From JAICYJ01 sp035695105 (GTDB lineage Bacteria; Actinomycetota; Thermoleophilia; Gaiellales; JAICJC01): a stretch of DNA of 64,000 bases. Positions 7,525-14,517 of this stretch are shown piece after piece; position 1 is the first letter of the stretch, and every line of letters begins with the position of its first letter. The translations under genes and the position numbers were made by a program. Location of the stretch: assembly GCA_035695105.1 (NCBI GenBank), contig DASSEV010000062.1, positions 43,095 through 107,094 of the forward strand, in the 5' to 3' direction. The notes below the pieces were generated by a model. It was not told where the DNA came from and searched no databases. It saw only the letters and a list, made by a program, of their open reading frames with translations.

Positions 7525-8687
7525 CCGAGCTCGGCGAGCCGCTCCTCGACGAAGCGCCGTTCCGGCGGGTCGCTGACCAGCGGCAGGGCGCGGCGGTACG
7601 CCTCGCGGGCCTCCGCCGTCCGGCCCAGCCGTCGAAGCAGCTCGCCGCGGGTGGTGTGGAGGTACCGGTAGCCCTCCAGGTCGAGGCCGTCGGTGATCCG
7701 CAGGCCGGCCTCGGGCCCCTCCGCCTCGGCCACCGCGACGGCGCGGTTCAGCTCGACGACGGGTGATCCGGTCAGCGTCGCCAGGTCGGCGTACAGGGCT
7801 GCGATCCGCACCCAGTCGCGCACCGGCTCGGTGTGCTGCGCCGCGATGGACGCCTGCACCACGTAGGGACCGGCACCATGGAGCGCCGCGGCCCGATCGA
7901 GCGCGGTGCGGCCGGCGGCGAGCTTGCGGCCGTCCCAGCGCGACCGGTCCTGGTCGGCGAGCAGGACGAGCGCGCCGTCCTCGTAGCGTGCATCCCGGCG
8001 CGCGTCCTGGAGCAGCATCAGCGCCAGTAGGCCGAGCGGCTCCGGCTCGTCGGGCATCAGGACGGTCAGGGCGGTGCCCAGGCGGATGGCCTCGTCCGTC
8101 AGCGTGCCACCCGACGTGTAGCCCTGGTTGAAGATCAGGTAGATCGTTGCCAGAACTGCTGACAGCCGGTCGGGCAGCAGGTGCGGCGGCGGGACGCGGA
8201 ACGGGATGCCGGCCGCGGCGATCTTCCGCTTGGCGCGGACGAGCCGCTGGGCCATCGTCTGCTCGGGGACGAGAAACGCCCGCGCGATCTGCTCGGTGGT
8301 GAGCCCACCCAGCGTGCGCAGGGTCAGCGCCACCTGAGCGTCGAGCGAGAGCGCCGGGTGGCAGCAGGTGAAGAGCAGCTCCAGGCGCTCGTCGGGAAAC
8401 GTCGCGTCGTCCATCTCGTCCTCCACCGCTTCCGCCGGCTCCAGCAGCCGCAGCTTCGTCTCGTGGGTGCGGTCGCGGCGGATGCGGTCGATCGCCCGGT
8501 TGCGGCCGGTGGTGATGAGCCAGGCCGTGGGGTTCGAGGGCGTCCCGTCGCGGCGCCAGCGCTCGGCGGCCAGGGCAAACGCCTCCTGCGCGGCCTCCTC
8601 GGCGAGGTCGAAGTCGCCGAGGAGGCCGATCAGGGTGGCCACAACGCGACCCCAGTGGTCGCGGTAGGCGGCCTCGAGGTCGCTCAC
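7521..8687 (-). CDS. ECF42-type RNA polymerase sigma factor with C-terminal helical-repeat extension
   Basis: About 388 residues, twice the size of a normal ECF sigma. Region 2 (LLGDFDLAEEAAQEAFALA, then TAWLITTGRNRAIDRIRRD) and region 4 (LTLRTLGGLTTEQIARAF, then ETMAQRLVRAKRKI) occupy the first 165 residues. A long Ala-rich TPR-like tail (HLLPDRLSAVLATIYLIFNQ onward) completes it. This matches ECF42 sigmas, whose C-terminal extension is needed for activity and which are encoded beside DGPF/YCII proteins, as here. The GTG start overlaps the stop of the upstream DGPF gene (GTGA). The frame is open further upstream only because it runs antiphase through that gene. Confidence 0.9.
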   Translation of the reverse strand: MSDLEAAYRDHWGRVVATLIGLLGDFDLAEEAAQEAFALAAERWRRDGTPSNPTAWLITTGRNRAIDRIRRDRTHETKLRLLEPAEAVEDEMDDATFPDERLELLFTCCHPALSLDAQVALTLRTLGGLTTEQIARAFLVPEQTMAQRLVRAKRKIAAAGIPFRVPPPHLLPDRLSAVLATIYLIFNQGYTSGGTLTDEAIRLGTALTVLMPDEPEPLGLLALMLLQDARRDARYEDGALVLLADQDRSRWDGRKLAAGRTALDRAAALHGAGPYVVQASIAAQHTEPVRDWVRIAALYADLATLTGSPVVELNRAVAVAEAEGPEAGLRITDGLDLEGYRYLHTTRGELLRRLGRTAEAREAYRRALPLVSDPPERRFVEERLAELG

Positions 8688-9043
8688 CACTCCGCGACCG
8701 GGCGGATCTCCACGGCGCCGCCCATGCGTGCCGCCGGGATCCGGCTCGCCAGCTCGATGGCGGCATCCAGATCGTCCGCCTCGTATGTCAGCCAGCCGCC
8801 CAGTGCCTCCTTCGTCTCGGCGAACGGGCCGTCGGTGGTAAGCGTCCGGCCGTCCTGGACGCGGACGGTGGTTGCCGTCTCCGGCAGCTGCAGGCCGGTG
8901 CCCGGCGTCACGCCAGGCGTCTGGTTGAGGGCCTGGTAGTCGGCATACACCTGCTGCTGCTCCTCGGCGGAGAGCTTGGCCCACTCCTCGGGATGCGCCG
9001 GCGTGGGGGTGGTGCCCTGGTGGATCAACAGCACGTACTTCAT
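8684..9043 (-). CDS. YCII-related DGPF-domain protein
   Basis: A 119-residue ferredoxin-like-fold protein beginning MKYVLLIHQG, with the name-giving DGPF at 71-74 in LTTDGPFAETKEALGG and an ending that reads EIRPVAEW. DGPF proteins are small, of unknown biochemical role, and accompany ECF42 sigma factors, which transcribe them. The gene has a strong AAGGAGG ribosome site just before its ATG and an ECF42-like promoter at 9078-9104. Its stop codon overlaps the sigma start, so the pair forms an autoregulated two-gene operon. Confidence 0.92.
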   Translation of the reverse strand: MKYVLLIHQGTTPTPAHPEEWAKLSAEEQQQVYADYQALNQTPGVTPGTGLQLPETATTVRVQDGRTLTTDGPFAETKEALGGWLTYEADDLDAAIELASRIPAARMGGAVEIRPVAEW

Positions 9044-9077
9044 GGTGTCCTCCTTCGCGGGAATGTACTGCGGGGAA

Positions 9078-9104
9078 GACGAACGAGGCCGGCCGAAATC
9101 GACA
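9078..9104 (-). promoter_or_regulatory. ECF42-like promoter for the DGPF-sigma operon
   Basis: Read on the minus strand, TGTCGA (9104-9099) is followed by 17 nt and then CGTC (9081-9078), about 35 bp before the DGPF start codon. As I recall, TGTCGA with a CG(A/T)C -10 is the motif reported for ECF42 promoters in Streptomyces. Its placement upstream of the partner gene supports autoregulation. Confidence 0.68.
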
Positions 9105-9153
9105 GCCTCATCCCGAGTGCGTCAGAATTCGAGGCGTACAGGTGCCGGCGGCG

Positions 9154-9546
9154 CTACGGATCGACCGAGCGGGCGGCGTGCGCCGACGAGTAGACGGCGT
9201 TTCGGACGATGCGGCCGTCGCGCACGAGGATCAGGTCGATGCCGTCCCATTCGATCCGCCGGCCGGTGTCGGGATGCGTCGCCCGCGCCGTCCACTCGGC
9301 CACGGCGTGATGGTCGCCGGCCATGATTCCGCCCTTCGGCTCGTCGAACGTGAGATCGGGCCATCGCGCATGGATGGCGGCGATGTGGCGGCGGGCCGCC
9401 TCCGCCCCTTCGATTCGCTCGCCGCCGGTCACGTTCTCGAAGACGAAGTCCGGGCTGACGAGCGCCATGATCGCGTCGACGTCGCGGGCGAAGAACGCAG
9501 CGCGATACGCGGTGGCGAGCTCGAGGGTCGAGCGGGCATCGGACAT
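9154..9546 (-). CDS. NTF2-fold SnoaL-like protein
   Basis: A 130-residue cone-shaped fold protein. It has the N-terminal helix ATAYRAAFFARDVDAIMALV, the F-x-F strand after DFVFEN, the central ARWPDLTFDEPKG and HHAVAEWTARATH strands, and the terminal IEWDGIDLILVRDGRIVRN. Such SnoaL/ketosteroid-isomerase-like proteins may be isomerases, cyclases or simple binding proteins, and the catalytic role cannot be assigned here. The ATG is preceded at 6 nt by TATGCT (9553-9558, minus strand), so it is probably leaderless. It is divergent from nucS, and nothing links the two functionally. Confidence 0.83.
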   Translation of the reverse strand: MSDARSTLELATAYRAAFFARDVDAIMALVSPDFVFENVTGGERIEGAEAARRHIAAIHARWPDLTFDEPKGGIMAGDHHAVAEWTARATHPDTGRRIEWDGIDLILVRDGRIVRNAVYSSAHAARSVDP

Positions 9547-9590
9547 GGCACGAGCATACGCGCCGGCGGCACCCGGTAGCCTGTCGAACC

Positions 9591-10256
9591 ATGCGCATGC
9601 TGGTCGCCCGCTGCGAGATCGCCTACCACGGCCGCGCCGTCACCCGCCTCGGCGCGGGCGATCGCGTGATCCTGTTCAAGCAGGACGGCTCGCTCTGCGT
9701 GCACGCCGACAAGGGCTTCAAGCCGCTCAACTACATGGCCGGCCCCACCTCCGTGACCCAGGCGGGAGACGTCATCCGCGTGTACCGGCCGGCGTCCGAC
9801 GAGTCGCTCGTGATCGTCGTTCACGAGGTGTTCCATGACTCGGTGCAGCCGCTCGAGGACGACGCGGTGCTCGAGCACGAGGGAGCCGAGCGCCAGATCC
9901 ACGTGCTGCTCGAGGCGGCTCCCGAGACGATCGAGGAGGGGCTGATCGTCCTCGAACGGGAGCGGTTCACCGACACCGGGCCGATCGATCTGTTCTGCCG
10001 CGACGCCGGCGGCCGCACCGTCGTCGTCGAGGTGAAACGCACCCGCGCGGTCGCGGCCCACGTCGAGCAGCTCACCCGCTACTGCGAGCGGGTCGATCTC
10101 GATCCCGCACATGCGCCCTGCCGCGGCATCCTGGTCGCGCCCGAGATCGCCCCCCAGGCACGGGTCATGTGCGAGGCCCGCGGGTATCGCTTCGTCGAGC
10201 TCGACTACAGCGTCCTTGCCGGCGCCGCCGCACCCGAGCTCACGCTGTTCGAGTAG
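9591..10256 (+). CDS. nucS: Mismatch-specific endonuclease NucS/EndoMS
   Basis: A 221-residue endonuclease that cuts both strands at mismatches and replaces MutS-MutL repair in many actinobacteria and archaea. The N-terminal domain (1-110) binds DNA. The C-terminal nuclease core has D133 (GPIDLFCRD), E147 and K149 (VVVEVKR), a PD-(D/E)XK-type site, followed by QLTRYCERVD. The last residues, LTLFE, resemble the sliding-clamp (DnaN) binding tail known in NucS. TAGCCT (9577-9582) is 8 nt before the ATG, indicating a leaderless transcript. It is divergent from the NTF2-fold gene. Confidence 0.95.
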   Translation: MRMLVARCEIAYHGRAVTRLGAGDRVILFKQDGSLCVHADKGFKPLNYMAGPTSVTQAGDVIRVYRPASDESLVIVVHEVFHDSVQPLEDDAVLEHEGAERQIHVLLEAAPETIEEGLIVLERERFTDTGPIDLFCRDAGGRTVVVEVKRTRAVAAHVEQLTRYCERVDLDPAHAPCRGILVAPEIAPQARVMCEARGYRFVELDYSVLAGAAAPELTLFE

Positions 10257-10269
10257 ACCGGGCCGGACC

Positions 10270-11424
10270 TCAGGCGAGAGCGGCGACCGCCTCCAGGAAG
10301 CGGTCGATCTCCTCGAGCGTCGTGTAGTGCACCGCGCCAACCCGCACGGCGCCGCCGTTGGCCTCGAGCCCGAGGCGCTCCATCAGCTCGAGTGCGTAGT
10401 AGTTGCCGTCCCACACGAAGATGCCCTGGCGTCCCAGCGCCGCCGCGACCTCCGCCGGCGCGTGTCCGGCGATCGTGAATGCGACCGTCGGCACCCGCCG
10501 GTCGAGGTCGCGCGTCCCGTACTGCGTGACCCCGTCGATCGCGTCGAGCCCGTCGATCAGCCGTGCCGTCAGCGTCCGCTCGTAGCCGGTGATCGCTTCC
10601 GCGCCCATCGACACCATGTACCGCGCCGCGGCCGCGGTGCCGGCGATGCCCTCGAGGTTCACCGTGCCCGTCTCCCACGATCCGGGCGGCTCGTCATGCG
10701 CCGGCCGCACCTTGTAGGGCCGGATCCGCTCGAGCAGCTCCGCCCGCCCGTACAGCACGCCGACGTGAGGACCGAAGAACTTGTACGCCGAGCAGACCAG
10801 GAAGTCGCAGCCCAGGCCGTGCGCGTCCATCGGCCCGTGCGGGGCGTACTGGACGGCATCGACGTAGGACAGCGCCCCGGCGTCCCGGGCGATCCGGCAC
10901 ATCGCCGCGACGTCCGAGATCGTGCCGGCGCCGTTGGACGCCCAGTTGAACGCTGCGATCCGCGTCCGGTCGCCCACCTGTGCGCGGAAGTCGTCGAGGT
11001 CGATCGTGCAGGTCTCCGGGTCGACGTCGACATGGCGCACCGTCAGCCCGCGATCCTCCGCCGCCAGCAGCCACGGGGCGACGTTGCCGTCGTGGTCAAC
11101 ACGTGTGACCAGGATCTCGTCGCCCGGCTTCAGATCCCTCGTCAGCGCGCGGGAGGCGTGGAAGGTGAGCGTCGTCATGTTCGCGCCGAACACGACCTCC
11201 GCCGCGTCCGCTCCGAGCAGCGCCGCCACGTCGCGCCGTGCGTCCGCGAGCACCTGATCGGACAGCTGCGAGGTCTCGAACGGGCCGCCGAGGTTGGCGT
11301 TGGCCTGGATGTAGTAGTCGCGGATCGCCTCGATCACCGAGCCGTGCACCTGCGTGCCGCCCGGGTTGTCCAGGTAGATGCGGCCAGGCCGGAGCGACGG
11401 GAACTGCGCCCGCACCGCCTCCAC
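10270..11424 (-). CDS. Class V aminotransferase, cysteine desulfurase-like (TIGR01976 type)
   Basis: A 384-residue PLP enzyme of the NifS/SufS superfamily. It shows YLDNPGGTQ at the N-terminus, the cofactor Asp (D189, VDAVQYAPHG) and the Schiff-base Lys (K215, CSAYKFFGPHVG). The C-terminal loop that carries the catalytic Cys in SufS/NifS reads WDGNYYALELMERLG here, with no Cys, so it probably does not mobilise sulfur and may be a lyase or epimerase. Homologues usually begin a few residues before FDVxxVRxQFP. The GTG at 11424 encodes the V of that motif, and an upstream in-frame ATC at 11451, 6 nt after TAGACT, may be the real start. Confidence 0.85.
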   Translation of the reverse strand: MEAVRAQFPSLRPGRIYLDNPGGTQVHGSVIEAIRDYYIQANANLGGPFETSQLSDQVLADARRDVAALLGADAAEVVFGANMTTLTFHASRALTRDLKPGDEILVTRVDHDGNVAPWLLAAEDRGLTVRHVDVDPETCTIDLDDFRAQVGDRTRIAAFNWASNGAGTISDVAAMCRIARDAGALSYVDAVQYAPHGPMDAHGLGCDFLVCSAYKFFGPHVGVLYGRAELLERIRPYKVRPAHDEPPGSWETGTVNLEGIAGTAAAARYMVSMGAEAITGYERTLTARLIDGLDAIDGVTQYGTRDLDRRVPTVAFTIAGHAPAEVAAALGRQGIFVWDGNYYALELMERLGLEANGGAVRVGAVHYTTLEEIDRFLEAVAALA

Positions 11425-11507
11425 GTCGAAGCCTGTCGTCGTCGCGCTGATGCGCCCAGTCTAGATGGGCGGGCGCCCGCCGGGCGCGACCATCTAGGAT
11501 CTTCGGC

Positions 11508-12911
11508 ATGAGACTCGCCATTCTCGGCGGAGGCCCGGCAGGGTATGCCGCCGCCGCAGCGGCTGCGCACCTCGGCGCCGAGGTGACGCTGGTCGAGGAC
11601 AACCAGCTCGGCGGAAACTGCACGATGACCGACGCCATTCCGTCGAAGACGCTGCTCACCACAGCGGACGCCATGCTCAAGATCTCGCAGGCGGAGGAGG
11701 AGGGCGTCGACTTCGCGCGTGGCTTCCCCGAGGTCAACCTCCGGCGCACCCTGGCGCGCGCACGTGCCGTCGCGCTGCACCAGAGCCGCGGCGTGCGCGA
11801 GCGCATGGACGGCATGAACGTCCGCGTGCTTCCCGGGCGTGGCGTGGTGACGTCGACCGACAGCCTGGTGGCTCACGTCGAGGATCAGGAGATCGAGGTG
11901 CCGTGGGATGCCCTGCTGGTCTGCACCGGGGCGTCGCCCTATGTCCCGCAGTTCAGCCATCCCGATGGCCGCCGCGTCATGACCACGCGCCAGGTGTTCG
12001 ATCTGCGCTCGCTGCCCGAGCACCTGCTGGTGCTCGGCGCCGGCCCGACCGGCTGCGAGTTCGCGGACTTCTTCTCGCGCTGCGGCTCGCGCGTGACGCT
12101 GATCTCCGCACGGGACCAGATCCTGCCAAACGACGACGCAGATCTCGCCGAGGTGCTCGAGGAGGTGTTCCTCAAGCGCGGCATGGATGTGGTCAAGAAC
12201 GGGCGCGCCGCTGCGGTCGACACCGAGGAGAGCAGCTGCGTCCGCCTGGTGCTCGAGGACGGCCGCGAGCTCGAGGGCTCCCACCTGCTGCTCTGCATCG
12301 GCATGCGGCCGAACACCACCCAGCTCGGCCTCGAGAACGCGGGCGTCACGCTCGGCGACCGCGGCACGCTGCCGATCGACGAGTTCTGCCGCACCAACGT
12401 CGAGAACGTCTACGCCTGCGGCGACGTCACCGGCCAGATCATGCTCGCGAACACCGCCGCCATGCACGGGCGCACCGCGGCCATGCACGCGCTCGGCGTG
12501 CACTGCGACCCGGTCAGCTACACGGGCGTTGCCTGGTGCGTGTTCACCCGGCCGGAGATCGCGAAGGCCGGGATCTCGGAGCGGCAGGCCCGAATCGACG
12601 GCACGCCGGTCAGCGTCACGAAGCACCTCATCCGCGCGAACCCCCGCGCGGTCATGGAGGACGAGACCGACGGCCTGATCAAGCTGCTGTCCGATCCCGA
12701 CGACGGCACCGTGCTCGGAGGCGCCATGGTTGGCCTGCGCGCCTCCGAGGTGATCACCACCGTGGCGCTCGCCGTGCACGCGAAGCTGAACGTACAGGCG
12801 CTGGCCGAGACGGCGGCGGTCAACCCGTCGATGTCCGAGAGCCTGCAGCGCACCGCCGAGAAGGCCGCCGAGGGCATGCTCGGCGTCTCGCGCGTGACGC
12901 TCTCGAGCTGA
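11508..12911 (+). CDS. LpdA-like flavoprotein (NAD(P)H:quinone reductase type)
   Basis: A 467-residue member of the pyridine nucleotide-disulfide oxidoreductase family. FAD fold GGGPAGYAAA (7-16), NAD(P) fold LVLGAGPTGCEFADFF, second FAD motif VYACGDVTG, and a dimerisation domain from about 340. The redox centre is altered: C38 is present, but the partner Cys is Ala43 (GGNCTMTDAIPSK), and the catalytic His of the HAHPT block is Asn (AAVNPSMSES). A disulfide mechanism is therefore impossible. This pattern matches mycobacterial LpdA (Rv3303c), which reduces quinones. TAGGAT lies 7 nt before the ATG (leaderless). Automatic labels such as dihydrolipoyl dehydrogenase would mislead. Confidence 0.87.
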   Translation: MRLAILGGGPAGYAAAAAAAHLGAEVTLVEDNQLGGNCTMTDAIPSKTLLTTADAMLKISQAEEEGVDFARGFPEVNLRRTLARARAVALHQSRGVRERMDGMNVRVLPGRGVVTSTDSLVAHVEDQEIEVPWDALLVCTGASPYVPQFSHPDGRRVMTTRQVFDLRSLPEHLLVLGAGPTGCEFADFFSRCGSRVTLISARDQILPNDDADLAEVLEEVFLKRGMDVVKNGRAAAVDTEESSCVRLVLEDGRELEGSHLLLCIGMRPNTTQLGLENAGVTLGDRGTLPIDEFCRTNVENVYACGDVTGQIMLANTAAMHGRTAAMHALGVHCDPVSYTGVAWCVFTRPEIAKAGISERQARIDGTPVSVTKHLIRANPRAVMEDETDGLIKLLSDPDDGTVLGGAMVGLRASEVITTVALAVHAKLNVQALAETAAVNPSMSESLQRTAEKAAEGMLGVSRVTLSS

Positions 12912-12920
12912 CCCCGGCGG

Positions 12921-13679
12921 TCAGACCTCGATGCGGAGCCCGGGCGTGGCCAGGTCGATCGGCCCCTTGTACTCCCGGCTCGCGCGCTCCCGCACGAAGT
13001 CGTAGCCGATCTCGTGCGGGATGTGGGTGAGCAGCAGGCGCTTCGCGCCCGCCTTCGCGGCCTCGCGGCCCGCCTCCGCGGCGTCCATGTGGCCGCGCTC
13101 GCTGGAATCGTTGGACGCGTCGCCCAGCGCCGCCTCGCAGATGAACAGGTCGGCGGCCTGCGCGAACCGCGCCAGCCGCTCGGTGGGCGCGGTGTCAGCC
13201 GAGAAGACGATGACGCCCCCCGGGGCGACGACCTTCACGGAGTAGCACGTGGTGTAGTGCAGGCAGGGCGCGAACGTCAGGTGCAGGTCGCCGAAGCGCA
13301 GGTCCTCGTGCGGGTCGTACTCCGTGATGTCGAACGCGGCCTCGAAGGTCTCCACGGAGCCGTCCCACACCGAGGCCACGGTGTCGAGCACCCCGCGGCC
13401 GCCGGGAGGCAGGTGCAGCCTCGGCTTCGGGCGGTCCTTCCAGCTGCCGTAGCGGAAGGCGTAGTGCAGCGGCACGAGGTCGAACCAGTGGTCGGCGTGG
13501 AAGTGCGTGATCAGGATGTCGGTCAGCGGCCGCGGGTCGACGGCGCGCAGCTCCTGCGCGATGCCGGAGCCGCAGTCAACCAGCACGTGGCAGTCGTCGG
13601 ACTCGAGCAGGTAGCCGCTCGCGGCCTGGCCGGGGTTCGGCCATGCCGGGCTGCCGCCGAGAACCGTCCACGCGAGCAT
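12921..13679 (-). CDS. MBL-fold metallohydrolase (RNase Z-like)
   Basis: A 252-residue metallo-beta-lactamase-fold protein with the zinc motif HFHADH (59-64), a further His in PCLHYTTCYSV, Asp in FSADTAPTE, and terminal HIPHE. The order resembles the RNase Z/ElaC branch and the many ribonuclease Z-like hydrolases of actinobacteria that lack the exosite arm, so tRNA processing is not proven. The ATG at 13679 is only 2 nt after the fabI stop, so it is the last gene of the synthetase-fabI-MBL operon. Confidence 0.87.
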   Translation of the reverse strand: MLAWTVLGGSPAWPNPGQAASGYLLESDDCHVLVDCGSGIAQELRAVDPRPLTDILITHFHADHWFDLVPLHYAFRYGSWKDRPKPRLHLPPGGRGVLDTVASVWDGSVETFEAAFDITEYDPHEDLRFGDLHLTFAPCLHYTTCYSVKVVAPGGVIVFSADTAPTERLARFAQAADLFICEAALGDASNDSSERGHMDAAEAGREAAKAGAKRLLLTHIPHEIGYDFVRERASREYKGPIDLATPGLRIEV

Positions 13680-13681
13680 GC

Positions 13682-14461
13682 CTACATCCCCATCGCGTGG
13701 TAGCCGGAGTCGACGTAGAGCGTGGTGCCGGTGACCATGGAGCCGAGCGGGCTGCAGAGGTACAGGGCCGCGTTGCCGACGTCGGCCGCCTCGATGTTGC
13801 GCTGCAGCGGCGAGCGCTGCTCGATCACCGACTCCATCTGGTCGAAGCCTGGGATGCCCTTGGCGGCCAGCGTGCGCACCGGGCCCGCGGAGATGGCGTT
13901 GACGCGGATCCGGGCCGGCCCGAGCTCGTAGGCCAGGTAGCGGACGGAGCACTCGAGCGCCGCCTTCGCGACCGCCATCACGTTGTACTTCGGGAAGGCC
14001 CGCTCGCTGGCCATGTAGGTGAGCGTCACCATCGCCCCGCCGCCGCGCCCCGCCATCAGCGGCTCGGCCGCTCGCGCCATTGCGATCATCGAGTACGAGG
14101 ACACGTCGAGCGCCGTATGGAAGGCGGAGCGTGACGTATCCGTGAAGCGGCCCTCGAACGTCTCGGCCGGCGCGAACGCGATCGAGTGCACCATCGCGTC
14201 GATGCCGCCGACCTGCTCCTGAAGCTGCCCGAATGCGGTCTCGATGCTCGCGTCGTCGGAGACGTCGCAGGGGATGACCATCCCGGAGCCGACGCTCTCC
14301 GCCAGCTTGCGGACGGAGTCCTCGAGCCGCTCGCCCTGGTAGGTGAAGGCCAGCGAAGCGCCCGCGTCGTGCAGCGCCTGCGCGATCGCCCATGCGATCG
14401 ACCGCTTGTTGGCCACACCGGCAACAAGTGCGACTTTGCCCTCCAGCAGTCCCTCCGTCAC
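13682..14461 (-). CDS. fabI: Enoyl-[acyl-carrier-protein] reductase FabI
   Basis: FabI performs the last reduction of each type II fatty acid elongation cycle, using NADH or NADPH. The 259 residues are typical. The N-terminal GVANKRSIAWAIA replaces the standard Gly-rich loop, as in all FabI, SIAFAP forms the substrate loop, and the catalytic pair is Y159-x6-K166 in RAFPKYNVMAVAKAALE, with Y149 also conserved. ISAGPVRTLAAKGIPGF follows. It lies 56 nt downstream of an acyl-CoA synthetase gene on the same strand, consistent with lipid metabolism. It is the predicted target of triclosan-like inhibitors in this organism. Confidence 0.95.
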   Translation of the reverse strand: MTEGLLEGKVALVAGVANKRSIAWAIAQALHDAGASLAFTYQGERLEDSVRKLAESVGSGMVIPCDVSDDASIETAFGQLQEQVGGIDAMVHSIAFAPAETFEGRFTDTSRSAFHTALDVSSYSMIAMARAAEPLMAGRGGGAMVTLTYMASERAFPKYNVMAVAKAALECSVRYLAYELGPARIRVNAISAGPVRTLAAKGIPGFDQMESVIEQRSPLQRNIEAADVGNAALYLCSPLGSMVTGTTLYVDSGYHAMGM

Positions 14462-14517
14462 ATCGCCCTTTCGGTTCGAAACCGCGCAGACGCTAGCACG
14501 GCTCCGCCGGTCACGGG

